Source of the DNA: an uncultured Candidatus Melainabacteria bacterium
Lineage (GTDB): Bacteria > Cyanobacteriota > Vampirovibrionia > Gastranaerophilales > Gastranaerophilaceae
Direction of reading: 5' to 3'
DNA: 49,046 nucleotides
NCBI GenBank assembly: GCA_949902595.1
Contig: CATLDC010000014.1
Span: forward strand, 1 to 49,046
The notes below the pieces were generated by a model. That model saw only the letters and a list, made by a program, of their open reading frames with translations, searched no databases and had not been told where the DNA came from. Below are positions 16,335 to 24,407 of the stretch, piece after piece. A program made the translations under genes and the position numbers. Every line of letters begins with the position of its first letter. Position 1 is the first letter of the stretch.

Positions 16335-16523
16335 CTAGCCAAGAAGCTCGCTCAAAATAGAAGCGTTCTCTTCTGCCTTAAGATTGTTAGAAATCTTGTT
16401 ACGTTTGATATAAACCCGCAAAGCTTCCCTGATCAATTCACTTCTGGTTCTTTGCTCAGAATTGGCTAAACTGTCGACTTTGCTTAAAAAATCGTTAGAC
16501 ATTGAAATTAATACTCGTGCCAT
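16335..16523 (-). CDS. Ribbon-helix-helix (CopG/MetJ-type) regulator, paralogue A
   Basis: This 62-residue protein is a complete ribbon-helix-helix domain: a beta ribbon MARVLISMSNDFLSKVD, then helices with RTRSELIREALRVYIK. The RSELIREAL segment is the family hallmark. Such proteins act as dimers on short palindromes. A paralogue at 20872-21060 shares the start MARVLISM and the block RTRSELIREALR. This copy is divergent from the 726-residue coiled-coil gene, which carries the TATATATA element; paralogue B carries the same element itself. Control of that gene set is therefore a reasonable hypothesis. There is no adjacent toxin gene, so a toxin-antitoxin role looks unlikely. Confidence 0.85.
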   Translation of the reverse strand: MARVLISMSNDFLSKVDSLANSEQRTRSELIREALRVYIKRNKISNNLKAEENASILSELLG

Positions 16524-16543
16524 ATTCCCTCCATATCAATCTT

Positions 16544-16571
16544 ATTATATCATACAAATAATTTATCACAA
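16544..16571 (-). promoter_or_regulatory. Sigma-70-type promoter of RHH paralogue A
   Basis: TTGTGA, 16 nt, TATAAT reading leftward, about 20 nt before the ATG at 16523. The GGAGGGAAT ribosome site follows. Confidence 0.6.
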
Positions 16572-16596
16572 GAGTATATCAGTTTTATATTAGCAA

Positions 16597-16624
16597 TGTA
16601 ACGATATGTAAACAAATCGTTACA
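16597..16624. promoter_or_regulatory. Inverted repeat TGTAACGAT...ATCGTTACA
   Basis: Perfect 9-bp arms flank 10 nt that include TGTAAACA. It lies between the divergent RHH gene and the 726-residue gene, just upstream of the latter's promoter element. The half-sites match those upstream of the giant flagellin (24578-24596). Confidence 0.5.
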
Positions 16625-16629
16625 CAAAA

Positions 16630-16668
16630 AGGCAATTTTAGGAGACATCGATACTTTATATATATAAG
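16630..16668 (+). promoter_or_regulatory. Shared TATATATA promoter-like element, copy 3
   Basis: AGGCAAT, 20 nt, TATATATA inside GATACTTTATATATATAAG, ending 25 nt before the ATG at 16693. The AAAAAGGCAATTTT block is also present in copy 4 upstream of RHH paralogue B. Confidence 0.6.
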
Positions 16669-16692
16669 AGACTATAAAACGAGGATAAAAGT

Positions 16693-18873
16693 ATGTTTCC
16701 ATTCAGATTTTCAAGCATAAACCAGGCGATGGTAAGCCAGAATCCGTGTGATTCAATAAATCTTTTCTGGAACGAGCAAATGCTCAAGAACCAGTCAAAC
16801 GCGATGAGATTTATGACACCGGTATTTGATTTCAGCTCAACCTGGATGTATCCGGAATTTACACAGTTCGGAAACAATCTTTTGAACCCGATGCTTGCAG
16901 TTCAGCAGTGCATGAGCAACTGGCAGAACAACGGCGGAGTGCAGAATCTCTGGTCACAAACTCCATGGAATCAGCCGTTCACAATGAACATACCGTCTGC
17001 AAACAACACAACAAACACTTCAAACATGAGCGATGCTGATAAGGCTAAGTACAAGAAAATGGATCGTGAATACGAGGCTTTGAAGACATTAATCAACACA
17101 TACAAGAATGTTGCTATTGCAAACAAATCAATCAACCCTGATTTGTTAGACAAGATTGAAGTAGCGCTTTCAAACAACGGTGCTGCTCCAAAAGACGCAT
17201 CAGAAGAAGAAAAGAAGCGTCAGCCGGTTGAAAGAAAGCTTGAAGCTTTGAGAGATATCTACAACCAGCTTGACAAGAACGCTCTAAGAAAAGCGGTTTC
17301 TTCTCTTGAGACAAAGGATTACAATGTTAAAGACGCATTAGAAAAAGCAGGCTACAAGTTCAGCGCGAAAGAATACAGCTACAAGAATGCAAAAGACGCT
17401 GAATTGAACAACAAGCTTTCTAATATTCATACTGAAATTTCCAACATTGAAAAAGGCAAATCAACAGGGCTCACAAAGCTTGAAGATATGGTAGAGACAT
17501 TAGCAAGCAAAGCCGATGAAAACAACGACATTCTAAGAAACATCAGCTACTGGAATGATAAGTATAAAGATAAGGAAGAACGCTCTATTATCAGATTCCT
17601 TACAACAAAAATGCAGTCAAGCAATCTTGATTCAAACGACAGAAGCAATATTTACAACAAGCATGTAACAAAACTTGTCAATGCATTGAAATCAAGAGCA
17701 GAATACATGATGGCAAACGCAGAAGCATTTGATGAAGATACAATTCAAGCTCTTAGCACCCAGATTACCAACACAGAAAAGGCTTTGGAATGCATGAGCG
17801 GGAAGCTTTCTGACAAAACAAAGGCAGAGACTCTTTGCAAAGAGTTTGAAAAACTCTACGTAATGCTTAGAAGAATGGAAGCTCAAAAGATTAATGTTGA
17901 ACTCCAGCAGAAATACTCTTTCTTGAACGACATTTCTTCTACAGATGCAGACTTTATCAATGACGAGCTTATTGTTAAAGACACAGAAGCGGACTTGAAA
18001 TCAGAAGGTCTTGACGAAGTTGACACAACCCAAATCAAGCTGGAAAACTACAAACCTGAGCCTAAAACTGCGCAGGAAGAAGTTGACGAGCTTGTTGCTG
18101 ACAAAACTTTGAGCAAGGCAACAGATTCACTAACTCCGGCCAATGAAGTTTCTAACTGTTACAAGGATTCAGAAGGAAATTATTACACAGTAAAAGACGG
18201 AAAGGTCATAAAACTTGACGACGTTACAGCGGTTTACAGCAACGGCAGATGCAAAACAAAAGACGGCAAAATGCACAACATTGCCGATATTGTTGGCACA
18301 GAAGTCAAGGCTTCTGACATCAAGCCTGCAAAAGTGGAAACAAAGGCAGCTGATTCTGAAAAAACAGAACATACAACAAAAACTTACGACGACATTGCAG
18401 CAGAAAACGCATCCTCTGAAAAAATCAACTTCTTAGGCAGAATTTTCTGCGAAGATATCAGCGGTTACACAAATGACGAAGAATTTAAAAGAATGAAAGC
18501 TTTTGTAAAAGTTATCGACTCAGACAATGTTGTTGAGTTTATCAATGGCTATAACGAGAAAAAATCATGGTATCAATTTGGCGGATTCTTTGAACATATC
18601 GCATCAGAAAATGAATCATCAAGATTAACAAACGGCGAAGTTCTTCCAATCATCAAGGCGTTGATTGACAGGTTCAACTCAAAAGAACTGTCAGGTGATG
18701 AAAAAGAAGCACTCAATACAGTTAAAGAAGTATACAACAAGTACGTAACAAAATCAGCAGACGCGTTCTTTGAAAACGAAGACGGTGCTTTGTTCTTCAG
18801 ACTTTTCAGCTACGATACAATGACTGAGCTCGATAAAGCTGTTAACAAGTTGATAGAAACAGAACAAGATTAG
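16693..18873 (+). CDS. Large coiled-coil protein of unknown function (726 aa)
   Basis: No family recognised. The first 110 residues are unlike the rest: rich in Asn, Gln, Met, Phe and Trp (MFPFRFSSINQAMVSQNPCD, then NLWSQTPWNQPFTMN), with no signal peptide. Residues about 115-420 are charged helices of coiled-coil type. About 480-545 holds a compact beta segment (NYYTVKDGKVIKLDDVTAVY, then NGRCKTKDGKMHNIADIVG). The end (about 590-726) is again helical. The gene is monocistronic, with its own promoter-like element, an upstream inverted repeat and a terminator. Shared control with the 407- and 245-residue proteins suggests that they work together, perhaps as surface or exported structures. Confidence 0.82.
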   Translation: MFPFRFSSINQAMVSQNPCDSINLFWNEQMLKNQSNAMRFMTPVFDFSSTWMYPEFTQFGNNLLNPMLAVQQCMSNWQNNGGVQNLWSQTPWNQPFTMNIPSANNTTNTSNMSDADKAKYKKMDREYEALKTLINTYKNVAIANKSINPDLLDKIEVALSNNGAAPKDASEEEKKRQPVERKLEALRDIYNQLDKNALRKAVSSLETKDYNVKDALEKAGYKFSAKEYSYKNAKDAELNNKLSNIHTEISNIEKGKSTGLTKLEDMVETLASKADENNDILRNISYWNDKYKDKEERSIIRFLTTKMQSSNLDSNDRSNIYNKHVTKLVNALKSRAEYMMANAEAFDEDTIQALSTQITNTEKALECMSGKLSDKTKAETLCKEFEKLYVMLRRMEAQKINVELQQKYSFLNDISSTDADFINDELIVKDTEADLKSEGLDEVDTTQIKLENYKPEPKTAQEEVDELVADKTLSKATDSLTPANEVSNCYKDSEGNYYTVKDGKVIKLDDVTAVYSNGRCKTKDGKMHNIADIVGTEVKASDIKPAKVETKAADSEKTEHTTKTYDDIAAENASSEKINFLGRIFCEDISGYTNDEEFKRMKAFVKVIDSDNVVEFINGYNEKKSWYQFGGFFEHIASENESSRLTNGEVLPIIKALIDRFNSKELSGDEKEALNTVKEVYNKYVTKSADAFFENEDGALFFRLFSYDTMTELDKAVNKLIETEQD

Positions 18874-18899
18874 ATGTAAGATTGGATTTATACAAGAAT

Positions 18900-18926
18900 A
18901 GCCGGAAAAATTTCCGGCTTTTTTTT
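18900..18926 (+). terminator. Rho-independent terminator
   Basis: AGCCGGAAA and TTTCCGGCT form a 9-bp stem with a 2-nt turn, followed by eight T. It ends the 726-residue gene. Confidence 0.9.
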
Positions 18927-18930
18927 ACAC

Positions 18931-18962
18931 AAAAAAAGAACTAATATTAATTAGTTCTTTTT
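18931..18962 (-). terminator. Terminator downstream of tRNA-Pro
   Basis: AAAAAGAACTAA and TTAGTTCTTTTT pair across a short AT loop. On the reverse strand it directly follows the tRNA and ends in a U run. Confidence 0.6.
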
Positions 18963-18965
18963 AAA

Positions 18966-19042
18966 TGGTCGGGATGACACGATTCGAACGTGCGACCCCC
19001 TCGTCCCAAGCGAGGTGCGCTACCAAACTGCGCTACATCCCG
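18966..19042 (-). tRNA. tRNA-Pro (anticodon UGG)
   Basis: A full cloverleaf reads on the reverse strand: acceptor CGGGATG pairing with CATCCCG, D arm GCGC...GCGC, anticodon stem CCTCG/CGAGG around loop CTTGGGA (anticodon TGG), T arm GCACG-TTCGAAT-CGTGT, discriminator A, and an encoded CCA end. Confidence 0.97.
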
Positions 19043-19138
19043 TGACCGGAGTCCTTGCCACACCCTTATTCAGTTTTCAACCTAGTGCATACTTATCTTA
19101 CTGTAAACAAAATAATAAATCAAGCTTTTTAATTTTGA

Positions 19139-19146
19139 TGTATAAT
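19139..19146 (+). promoter_or_regulatory. -10 element immediately before the acetolactate-synthase-like gene
   Basis: TGTATAAT ends 9 nt before the likely start ATG at 19156, and no Shine-Dalgarno sequence is visible between them. If this is the real -10, transcription starts on or next to the ATG and the mRNA is leaderless. Confidence 0.4.
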
Positions 19147-19155
19147 TACTATGCA

Positions 19156-20784
19156 ATGACAAAACTATTGAGTTCAAAATCACAAACAATCACAAAGACC
19201 AGCAGAGCTGAAATCCTTATCAAAACCCTTGTTAAACTCGGAGTTGACAGCATGTTCGGCTACCCCGGCGCTGCGGTTTTGAGCATCTATAACGAACTCG
19301 CCAAAACAAAAGAAATCAAACACTACCTCGTGCGCCACGAACAGGCAGCCGTACACGCAGCAGAAGGCTATGCCAGAATTAGCGGCAAACCCGGAGTTGT
19401 GCTCGTAACATCAGGCCCCGGATTCACAAACACAATTACAGGCATTGCAAACGCCTTTGCTGACTCAACCCCGCTAGTTGTGCTCGCAGGCGACGTCTCT
19501 TCAACCGGAAAAGACGGAAAAGTGTTCCAAAATGTGGATATAACATCCATTGCCGGAAGCTGCTGCAAAAAATGCCTAACGATTAGCGAAAGCGATGACA
19601 TTTCAAAAGTCGTTGAACAAGCGTTCTTCGAAGCAAACTCCGGCGTCAAAGGCCCTGTAATAATTGCACTTCCAAGAAACATTCTTGAGGCAGAATGCGA
19701 AAGTGCAGAAGAAGACTTTATTCCGGCAACCTGCGCAAAAAAAGACTACACAAACGGGATTCAGGAGCTTAAAACCCTTATCAAATCAGCAGAAAAACCG
19801 CTCGTTCTTGTAGGTGGCGGGAGCATTAATTCAGCAGAAGAGATAGAAAACTTTGTCTCCAAAATCCAGTGCCCTGTGGTTTCAACCCTCATGGGAATCG
19901 GGGTTTACCCTTCTGAAAACAAGTTTTATCTCGGAATGATCGGACTCAACGGAACAAACTCTGCAAACATAGCGCTCAATCAGTGCGACCTCTTAATCGC
20001 GCTCGGCGTAAGTTTTTCAGACCGCTCAACCTGCAAAAAAACAGACTTTGTGCCTAATTCTAAAATCGTAAGCGTAAACATCAAAAACAGCACTAATGAA
20101 TGCGAGCTCCAAATTAACGCTGATGTGAAAGAATTTTTAAGCCAGTTTCTGGCACAAAAAACAAATTTCGAGCCCAAGAAAAAATGGCTCATGCAAATTG
20201 ACTCGCTCGAAGAAGTTTTTGAGCCGTCAGAATCAAAGCCGGAGTGCCTGCACTCGTCATACGTTCTCGAGACCGTGTCAGAGTTTACAAGGTACTACGA
20301 GCCGACTGTTGTGACCGATGTCGGTCAGCACCAGATGCTTACAGCACAGTTTTTTAACTTCAATAAGCCGCGCAAATTCATAACCTCAGGCGGGCTTGGC
20401 ACAATGGGATTCGGGCTTCCGGCTGCAATCGGCGCCCATATTGCAAACCCTGAAAATCTTGTGCTGAATATCACAGGAGACGGGTCTTTTCAAATGAACC
20501 TTCAGGAGCTTGCAACCTGCCGCGAGCACAACATTCCGGTGAAAATTATTATCATGAACAACAGCTACCTCGGGATGGTGCGCCAGATGCAGGAAAAAAT
20601 CTACAGCACAAGGTATCAGGTTGAGATGATTAACCCTGATTTCACAAAGATTGCAGAAGCTTACGACCTCTTTGCAGTACGTGTTAAAAGAAAAGAAGAA
20701 CTGATTCCCGCGCTTGAAAAAGCAATAAACCATCAAGGCACGGCAATTATTGACGTAGCGATTGATTCGTTTGAAAACATATAA
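19156..20784 (+). CDS. ilvB: Acetolactate synthase large-subunit-like ThDP enzyme
   Basis: The predicted reaction condenses two pyruvates to acetolactate (branched-chain amino acid or acetoin route). Marks: FGYPGAAVLSIYNEL, catalytic Glu62 in YLVRHEQAAVHAAEGYAR, GKPGVVLVTSGPGFTNTITG, and the ThDP site GDGSFQMNLQELATCREHN followed by MNNSYLGMVRQMQE. These fit IlvB better than other ThDP enzymes, though it is somewhat short (542 residues). No ilvN/ilvH regulatory subunit or ilvC is adjacent, and a terminator follows at once, so it may be an anabolic enzyme with a partner elsewhere or a lone catabolic type. I chose the ATG at 19156; the in-frame ATG at 19138 overlaps the putative -10, and further upstream the frame runs into the tRNA. 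Confidence 0.82.
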   Translation: MTKLLSSKSQTITKTSRAEILIKTLVKLGVDSMFGYPGAAVLSIYNELAKTKEIKHYLVRHEQAAVHAAEGYARISGKPGVVLVTSGPGFTNTITGIANAFADSTPLVVLAGDVSSTGKDGKVFQNVDITSIAGSCCKKCLTISESDDISKVVEQAFFEANSGVKGPVIIALPRNILEAECESAEEDFIPATCAKKDYTNGIQELKTLIKSAEKPLVLVGGGSINSAEEIENFVSKIQCPVVSTLMGIGVYPSENKFYLGMIGLNGTNSANIALNQCDLLIALGVSFSDRSTCKKTDFVPNSKIVSVNIKNSTNECELQINADVKEFLSQFLAQKTNFEPKKKWLMQIDSLEEVFEPSESKPECLHSSYVLETVSEFTRYYEPTVVTDVGQHQMLTAQFFNFNKPRKFITSGGLGTMGFGLPAAIGAHIANPENLVLNITGDGSFQMNLQELATCREHNIPVKIIIMNNSYLGMVRQMQEKIYSTRYQVEMINPDFTKIAEAYDLFAVRVKRKEELIPALEKAINHQGTAIIDVAIDSFENI

Positions 20785-20785
20785 A

Positions 20786-20819
20786 AAAACCTCCTTTTTG
20801 TTATAGGAGGTTTTATTTT
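20786..20819 (+). terminator. Rho-independent terminator
   Basis: AAAACCTCCT and AGGAGGTTTT form a 10-bp stem followed by T-rich sequence. Confidence 0.85.
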
Positions 20820-20871
20820 TAATTTAAATCCCTTTTCCTGCTTTTTCCGCTTACGCCTTATTTTTAAGTAC

Positions 20872-21060
20872 CTAATCCAGCAAAGCCTCAAGAATTGCTG
20901 CATTTTTGCCCGCCATTGTGTTGGCTTTTACACGACTCTTGTACATGTAGCTTCTAAGCGCTTCTCTAATAAGTTCAGAACGTGTTCTGTTTTCGCCTTC
21001 TGCTACCTGGTCGATTCTGTCCAAAAACTCTTCGGGCATTGAAATAAGTACTCTTGCCAT
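20872..21060 (-). CDS. Ribbon-helix-helix (CopG/MetJ-type) regulator, paralogue B
   Basis: This 62-residue protein is a paralogue of 16335-16523: beta ribbon MARVLISMPEEFLDRID, then RTRSELIREALRSYMY, and a C-terminal tail KNAAILEALLD similar to ENASILSELLG in paralogue A. It carries the shared TATATATA promoter-like element. The core of that element is close to a palindrome (CTT-ATATATATA-AG), the kind of site an RHH dimer could read, so autoregulation is plausible. The ATG follows AAAGGAGAAAT, a good ribosome site. The gene sits alone between the acetolactate-synthase-like gene and the giant flagellin. Confidence 0.85.
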   Translation of the reverse strand: MARVLISMPEEFLDRIDQVAEGENRTRSELIREALRSYMYKSRVKANTMAGKNAAILEALLD

Positions 21061-21097
21061 ATATTTCTCCTTTACTGTGTAATGACTTTCGATATCC

Positions 21098-21135
21098 TGT
21101 ATATATATAAAGTCTTGGAGAGAAAAAAAATTGCC
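21098..21135 (-). promoter_or_regulatory. Shared TATATATA promoter-like element, copy 4
   Basis: In the gene direction AGGCAAT, 20 nt, TATATATA inside AGACTTTATATATATACAG. The 5' block AAAAAAGGCAATTTT matches copy 3. It ends 38 nt before the ATG of RHH paralogue B. Confidence 0.6.
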
Positions 21136-21167
21136 TTTTTTGTTTTATTTTATTAAGAAATGTGAAG

Positions 21168-21235
21168 AGGCAGCTAAGAAGCCAGGCAGCTGAGCAGCTG
21201 GGAGGGGCTGCAAGATTTGTAGGGGTGGAGCTAAA
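21168..21235 (+). repeat. Dispersed GC-rich repeat, copy 2
   Basis: GGCAGCTAAGAAGCCAGGCA and the bases after it match copy 1 at 12277-12345. An extra GAGCAGCTG unit precedes GGGAGGGGCTGCAAGATTTG. It lies directly past the 3' end of the giant flagellin gene. Confidence 0.6.
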
Positions 21236-21236
21236 C

Positions 21237-24200
21237 TTACAACAACCCCAACGCCACCGCCGGCGCCTGATTGGCAGTAGAAAGCAGGGTTGCGGAAGCC
21301 TGTTGAAGGATTTGCCACTTGATGTAGTCGCTGGAGACTTCGGCAATGTCTGCGTCCTGCAAGGTGGAGCGGGAGGAGACGAGGTTCTCGTACTGAATTG
21401 AGATTTCTTCAAGGATGCTTAAGAACCGGTTGGAAGCAGAGCCGATTTCGGTTTGTTTGGTGTTGAGGTCTTTGAGGAGGGCGTCGATATCCTGCAGGGC
21501 TTGTCGAGCGCCATCGGAGGTTGAGACATCGACAGAGAGGTTAAAGTTGAGGTTGAGGTCGATTGAGATAGAGCAATCGGGGTTGCCTCCGATTCCGTTG
21601 AAGGTGAAGTCGGAGGAGTTGTTAGTGGTTTGGTTATCTGGTTTAGGTGTGAGGTCGGGTTGTGGTGTTGGGTCAGGGGTAGTTATTGTGTATGAGAGAG
21701 GGTTGGATGGGGTGTTTTTATGATTAGTTGTTTTGGTTTGAGAGAGGGTACCCAGATTAAGTGAGGAGAGTAGGGAGCTCCCGCCGGAGATGGATTGGAG
21801 GTAGGTATCAGAAGAAGAAGAGAAAGTAACTTTGCCATCGGTTATAGAGCCGGTAATGCCGTAGGGAGTCAGTTTAGTGAAGAGGTCGGAGAGGGCGTCG
21901 GTTGTTTTTAGGGTGATTGTGGTGGTGGTGCCATTGGCGAGGTGGACGCCAAGTGCGCCGGTGCCGTGGGTGTAGGATGGGAGAGTAGTGAGGGTTTTAG
22001 AAGATTCCAGGGTTTCAGTTTTTTCATATTGCATATTTGAGCTTGGAGAGTTAATAAAAACTGTCGCGTATACTTTTGAAAAAGTAAACAGCGAACCCAG
22101 ATTAGACCCGCCATAATTTTTTTCAAAATAAGAATCGCCAGTACCTTCAATACATTGTTGGATAGAATTTTCAATCAAGAAGAAATTTATTCCATATTCT
22201 CCCATCTGTGTTTTTAAATCAGCAAAAGTTTTTGTACTATCAATATATGTAGTACAAGTACTGCCATCATCTTTATAAATCCTTAAATCACCGGAAGTAA
22301 CACCAAATTCACTAAGAACCGAATTTTCATTAGGATTTACCTCCCAGATACCGAACATGTCGATTGATGTATCTGCAGCTCTCACAGAAGTAACCTTCGT
22401 TATTACTTCGTCAGAGTTCAAGAAATACCCGATAATGCTTCCCTTACACTCACAACTTGAACCGGCTGAAATGCTTCCACCAAAGAACACATTATTAATT
22501 GAATCATATCCGCCTGAACCGAGAATCCCCCCAACGCTTCCAGAGCTATCACGCAGACTTACAGTACAGGAACTTGCAACATTCTTGATTGTACTAGCAA
22601 AATTTAGATCTGAACTACCAACAATCCCGCCGACAGAACTACGCCCGTTAACTTGTCCTGTTGAAAAGCAGTCTGTTACAATACCATAACTGGTACATCC
22701 AACAATCCCGCCAACCGCATTACCAGCGCGCAAATCAACATCCACGTAACTGTTTTCAATTATACAATTTACACCCAATTTACCGGCAATACCTCCTGCA
22801 TTTGACCCGTTACTGGTAATTGAACCCTCCACAAAACAATTCTGAATGTATGATACCGCCCCGAAGCTCGTTCTTGTTACATTATTTGCCAGAGCGCCTA
22901 ATTGATAAGAACCGTTAATATTAACATTTCGCAAGCCAACATTTCTGATATAGCTGCCTTCTACTTCGCCAAACAAACCTTCTGACCCGCTTAAATTTGA
23001 TATAGTATATCCGTTTCCATCAAAAGTACAACGATAAAAAGTTGCAGAAGTAGTGCTTCCAATAGCAGTTTTCCATTCTATACCGCTCATATCAATATCA
23101 TTAGCCAATACAATAGTAGTGCCAGATCTAATCAGGCCGTTATTAGTCATTTCTGCAAGCTGTATCAATTCATCAGTAGTAGAAATCTTGTATGTCTCCG
23201 GATACAATACTGACGTTTGTGACACAGATGACAAAGATGCTAAAGAGCTGGTATCTATTTTGTTAACAGCCATTTTGAAAGTTCCTGTTGCCACGGTTGA
23301 AGTTCCAACTACATTCGAATTATTTGTTAATGCCGGAATAATTGTCTTACTTAAACCAGCCTGCGCTGTTGTATAGCTTACGATTTCTTTGGAACTGCTT
23401 GTAATTCCGAGAATATCTGCTAAATCACCCGTAATCGTATACCCGTTTTTCCCAAAAACCAATACCCCGTCAACTATTGAAGCAGTTACATTATTATCTT
23501 TTAATACTGCAATAAAGCTGCCAATGGTGTCCGCAGCTTTCACTGTTATTGTTCCGGTCGCGCTGCCGTTATAATTCACCACACACGTACTCCCCAAAAT
23601 CCCCAACTCCCCAAACGTAGTCCCCACATCAGCAGTACCAGTACTCGTACCTGTCAATGCAAGAGTTGATGACATGGTAGAAGCCTCGACAACAGTGGTT
23701 GAAGTTGTTCTGATACCCAATTCATCAGCAAGATAACCCGTGATATACTTGCCGGATGAGGAGGAGATGGAAATTGTACCATTAGCAATTGAGGCTGTAA
23801 AACCCTGACTTTTTAGAGTGTCCAGAAAGTCTCCGAGAGTGGAGTCTGTATCAAGAGTGTACTCCTTTAAAAGTCCTGAGGAGTCATTGATAGAGAAGGA
23901 GGTTGAAGCGATACCTAGTTGTTGGAAGGTGGTGGTTCTGTCTGCTTCCTTTTCTTCTTCCATGCTCGAGAGTGAGATACCGTAGTCCTGAGCAAGGTTA
24001 AAGAGCCTAAGGTCGTTGTACTCGCTTGTTTCGAAGATGCGGTAGATTTCATCGAGGCGGGAGTTGATTTCGGCCTGGAGGGCGCTACGCGAGTCGTGGG
24101 AGTAGGTTTCGTTGGCTGCGATTTCGGACAGGTCGCGGATGCGTTGGAGGTGGGTCGTTGCGAGTTCGAGGGTGGATTCGGCGGTTGATAAGAGGTCGAG

Positions 24201-24407
24201 GGTCATGGAGGCATTGTCTTCTGCCACGGAGAGGGAGGAGAGTTTGGTAGTCATGTTGGTAACGATGCCGTAGTTAGCGGCATTGTCTTTGGCATGGTTA
24301 ATTTTGCACCCGGTGGTGAGGCGTTCGATGGCCTCGTTGAGTTTGAGGGTGGAGTATTTGAGAGAGGATTGGGTGAGAAGTGAGGAGAGGTTAGTATTAA
24401 TATTCAT
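21237..24407 (-). CDS. fliC: Giant flagellin with GLUG-type beta-helix insert (1056 aa)
   Basis: This is a filament subunit exported by the flagellar apparatus. Residues 1-150 are the conserved D0/D1 region, with AIERLTTGCKINHAKDNAAN and LQRIRDLSEIAANE. Residues about 955-1056 are the C-terminal D1/D0 region, ending STANQAPAVALGLL. Between them lies about 800 residues of insert. Flagellin-IN-like modules occur at about 190-231, 294-335 and 837-886, each with the pattern F--L---G--ASI-NG-I. Residues about 410-670 are a GLUG-type repeat region (CTFDGNGYTISNLSG, AGGIAGKL, AVGGIVG, SVGGIVG, SVGGILG). A Pro-rich linker (TPDPTPQPDLTPKPD, 909-923) precedes the C-terminal domain. Thirteen Cys are present, very many for a flagellin. 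The insert is expected to face outward on the filament and may be adhesive. Confidence 0.93.
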   Translation of the reverse strand: MNINTNLSSLLTQSSLKYSTLKLNEAIERLTTGCKINHAKDNAANYGIVTNMTTKLSSLSVAEDNASMTLDLLSTAESTLELATTHLQRIRDLSEIAANETYSHDSRSALQAEINSRLDEIYRIFETSEYNDLRLFNLAQDYGISLSSMEEEKEADRTTTFQQLGIASTSFSINDSSGLLKEYTLDTDSTLGDFLDTLKSQGFTASIANGTISISSSSGKYITGYLADELGIRTTSTTVVEASTMSSTLALTGTSTGTADVGTTFGELGILGSTCVVNYNGSATGTITVKAADTIGSFIAVLKDNNVTASIVDGVLVFGKNGYTITGDLADILGITSSSKEIVSYTTAQAGLSKTIIPALTNNSNVVGTSTVATGTFKMAVNKIDTSSLASLSSVSQTSVLYPETYKISTTDELIQLAEMTNNGLIRSGTTIVLANDIDMSGIEWKTAIGSTTSATFYRCTFDGNGYTISNLSGSEGLFGEVEGSYIRNVGLRNVNINGSYQLGALANNVTRTSFGAVSYIQNCFVEGSITSNGSNAGGIAGKLGVNCIIENSYVDVDLRAGNAVGGIVGCTSYGIVTDCFSTGQVNGRSSVGGIVGSSDLNFASTIKNVASSCTVSLRDSSGSVGGILGSGGYDSINNVFFGGSISAGSSCECKGSIIGYFLNSDEVITKVTSVRAADTSIDMFGIWEVNPNENSVLSEFGVTSGDLRIYKDDGSTCTTYIDSTKTFADLKTQMGEYGINFFLIENSIQQCIEGTGDSYFEKNYGGSNLGSLFTFSKVYATVFINSPSSNMQYEKTETLESSKTLTTLPSYTHGTGALGVHLANGTTTTITLKTTDALSDLFTKLTPYGITGSITDGKVTFSSSSDTYLQSISGGSSLLSSLNLGTLSQTKTTNHKNTPSNPLSYTITTPDPTPQPDLTPKPDNQTTNNSSDFTFNGIGGNPDCSISIDLNLNFNLSVDVSTSDGARQALQDIDALLKDLNTKQTEIGSASNRFLSILEEISIQYENLVSSRSTLQDADIAEVSSDYIKWQILQQASATLLSTANQAPAVALGLL

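Noticed and set aside
19015..19155. Upstream extension of the acetolactate-synthase-like gene
   Set aside because: The extended frame overlaps tRNA-Pro and the putative -10 element.
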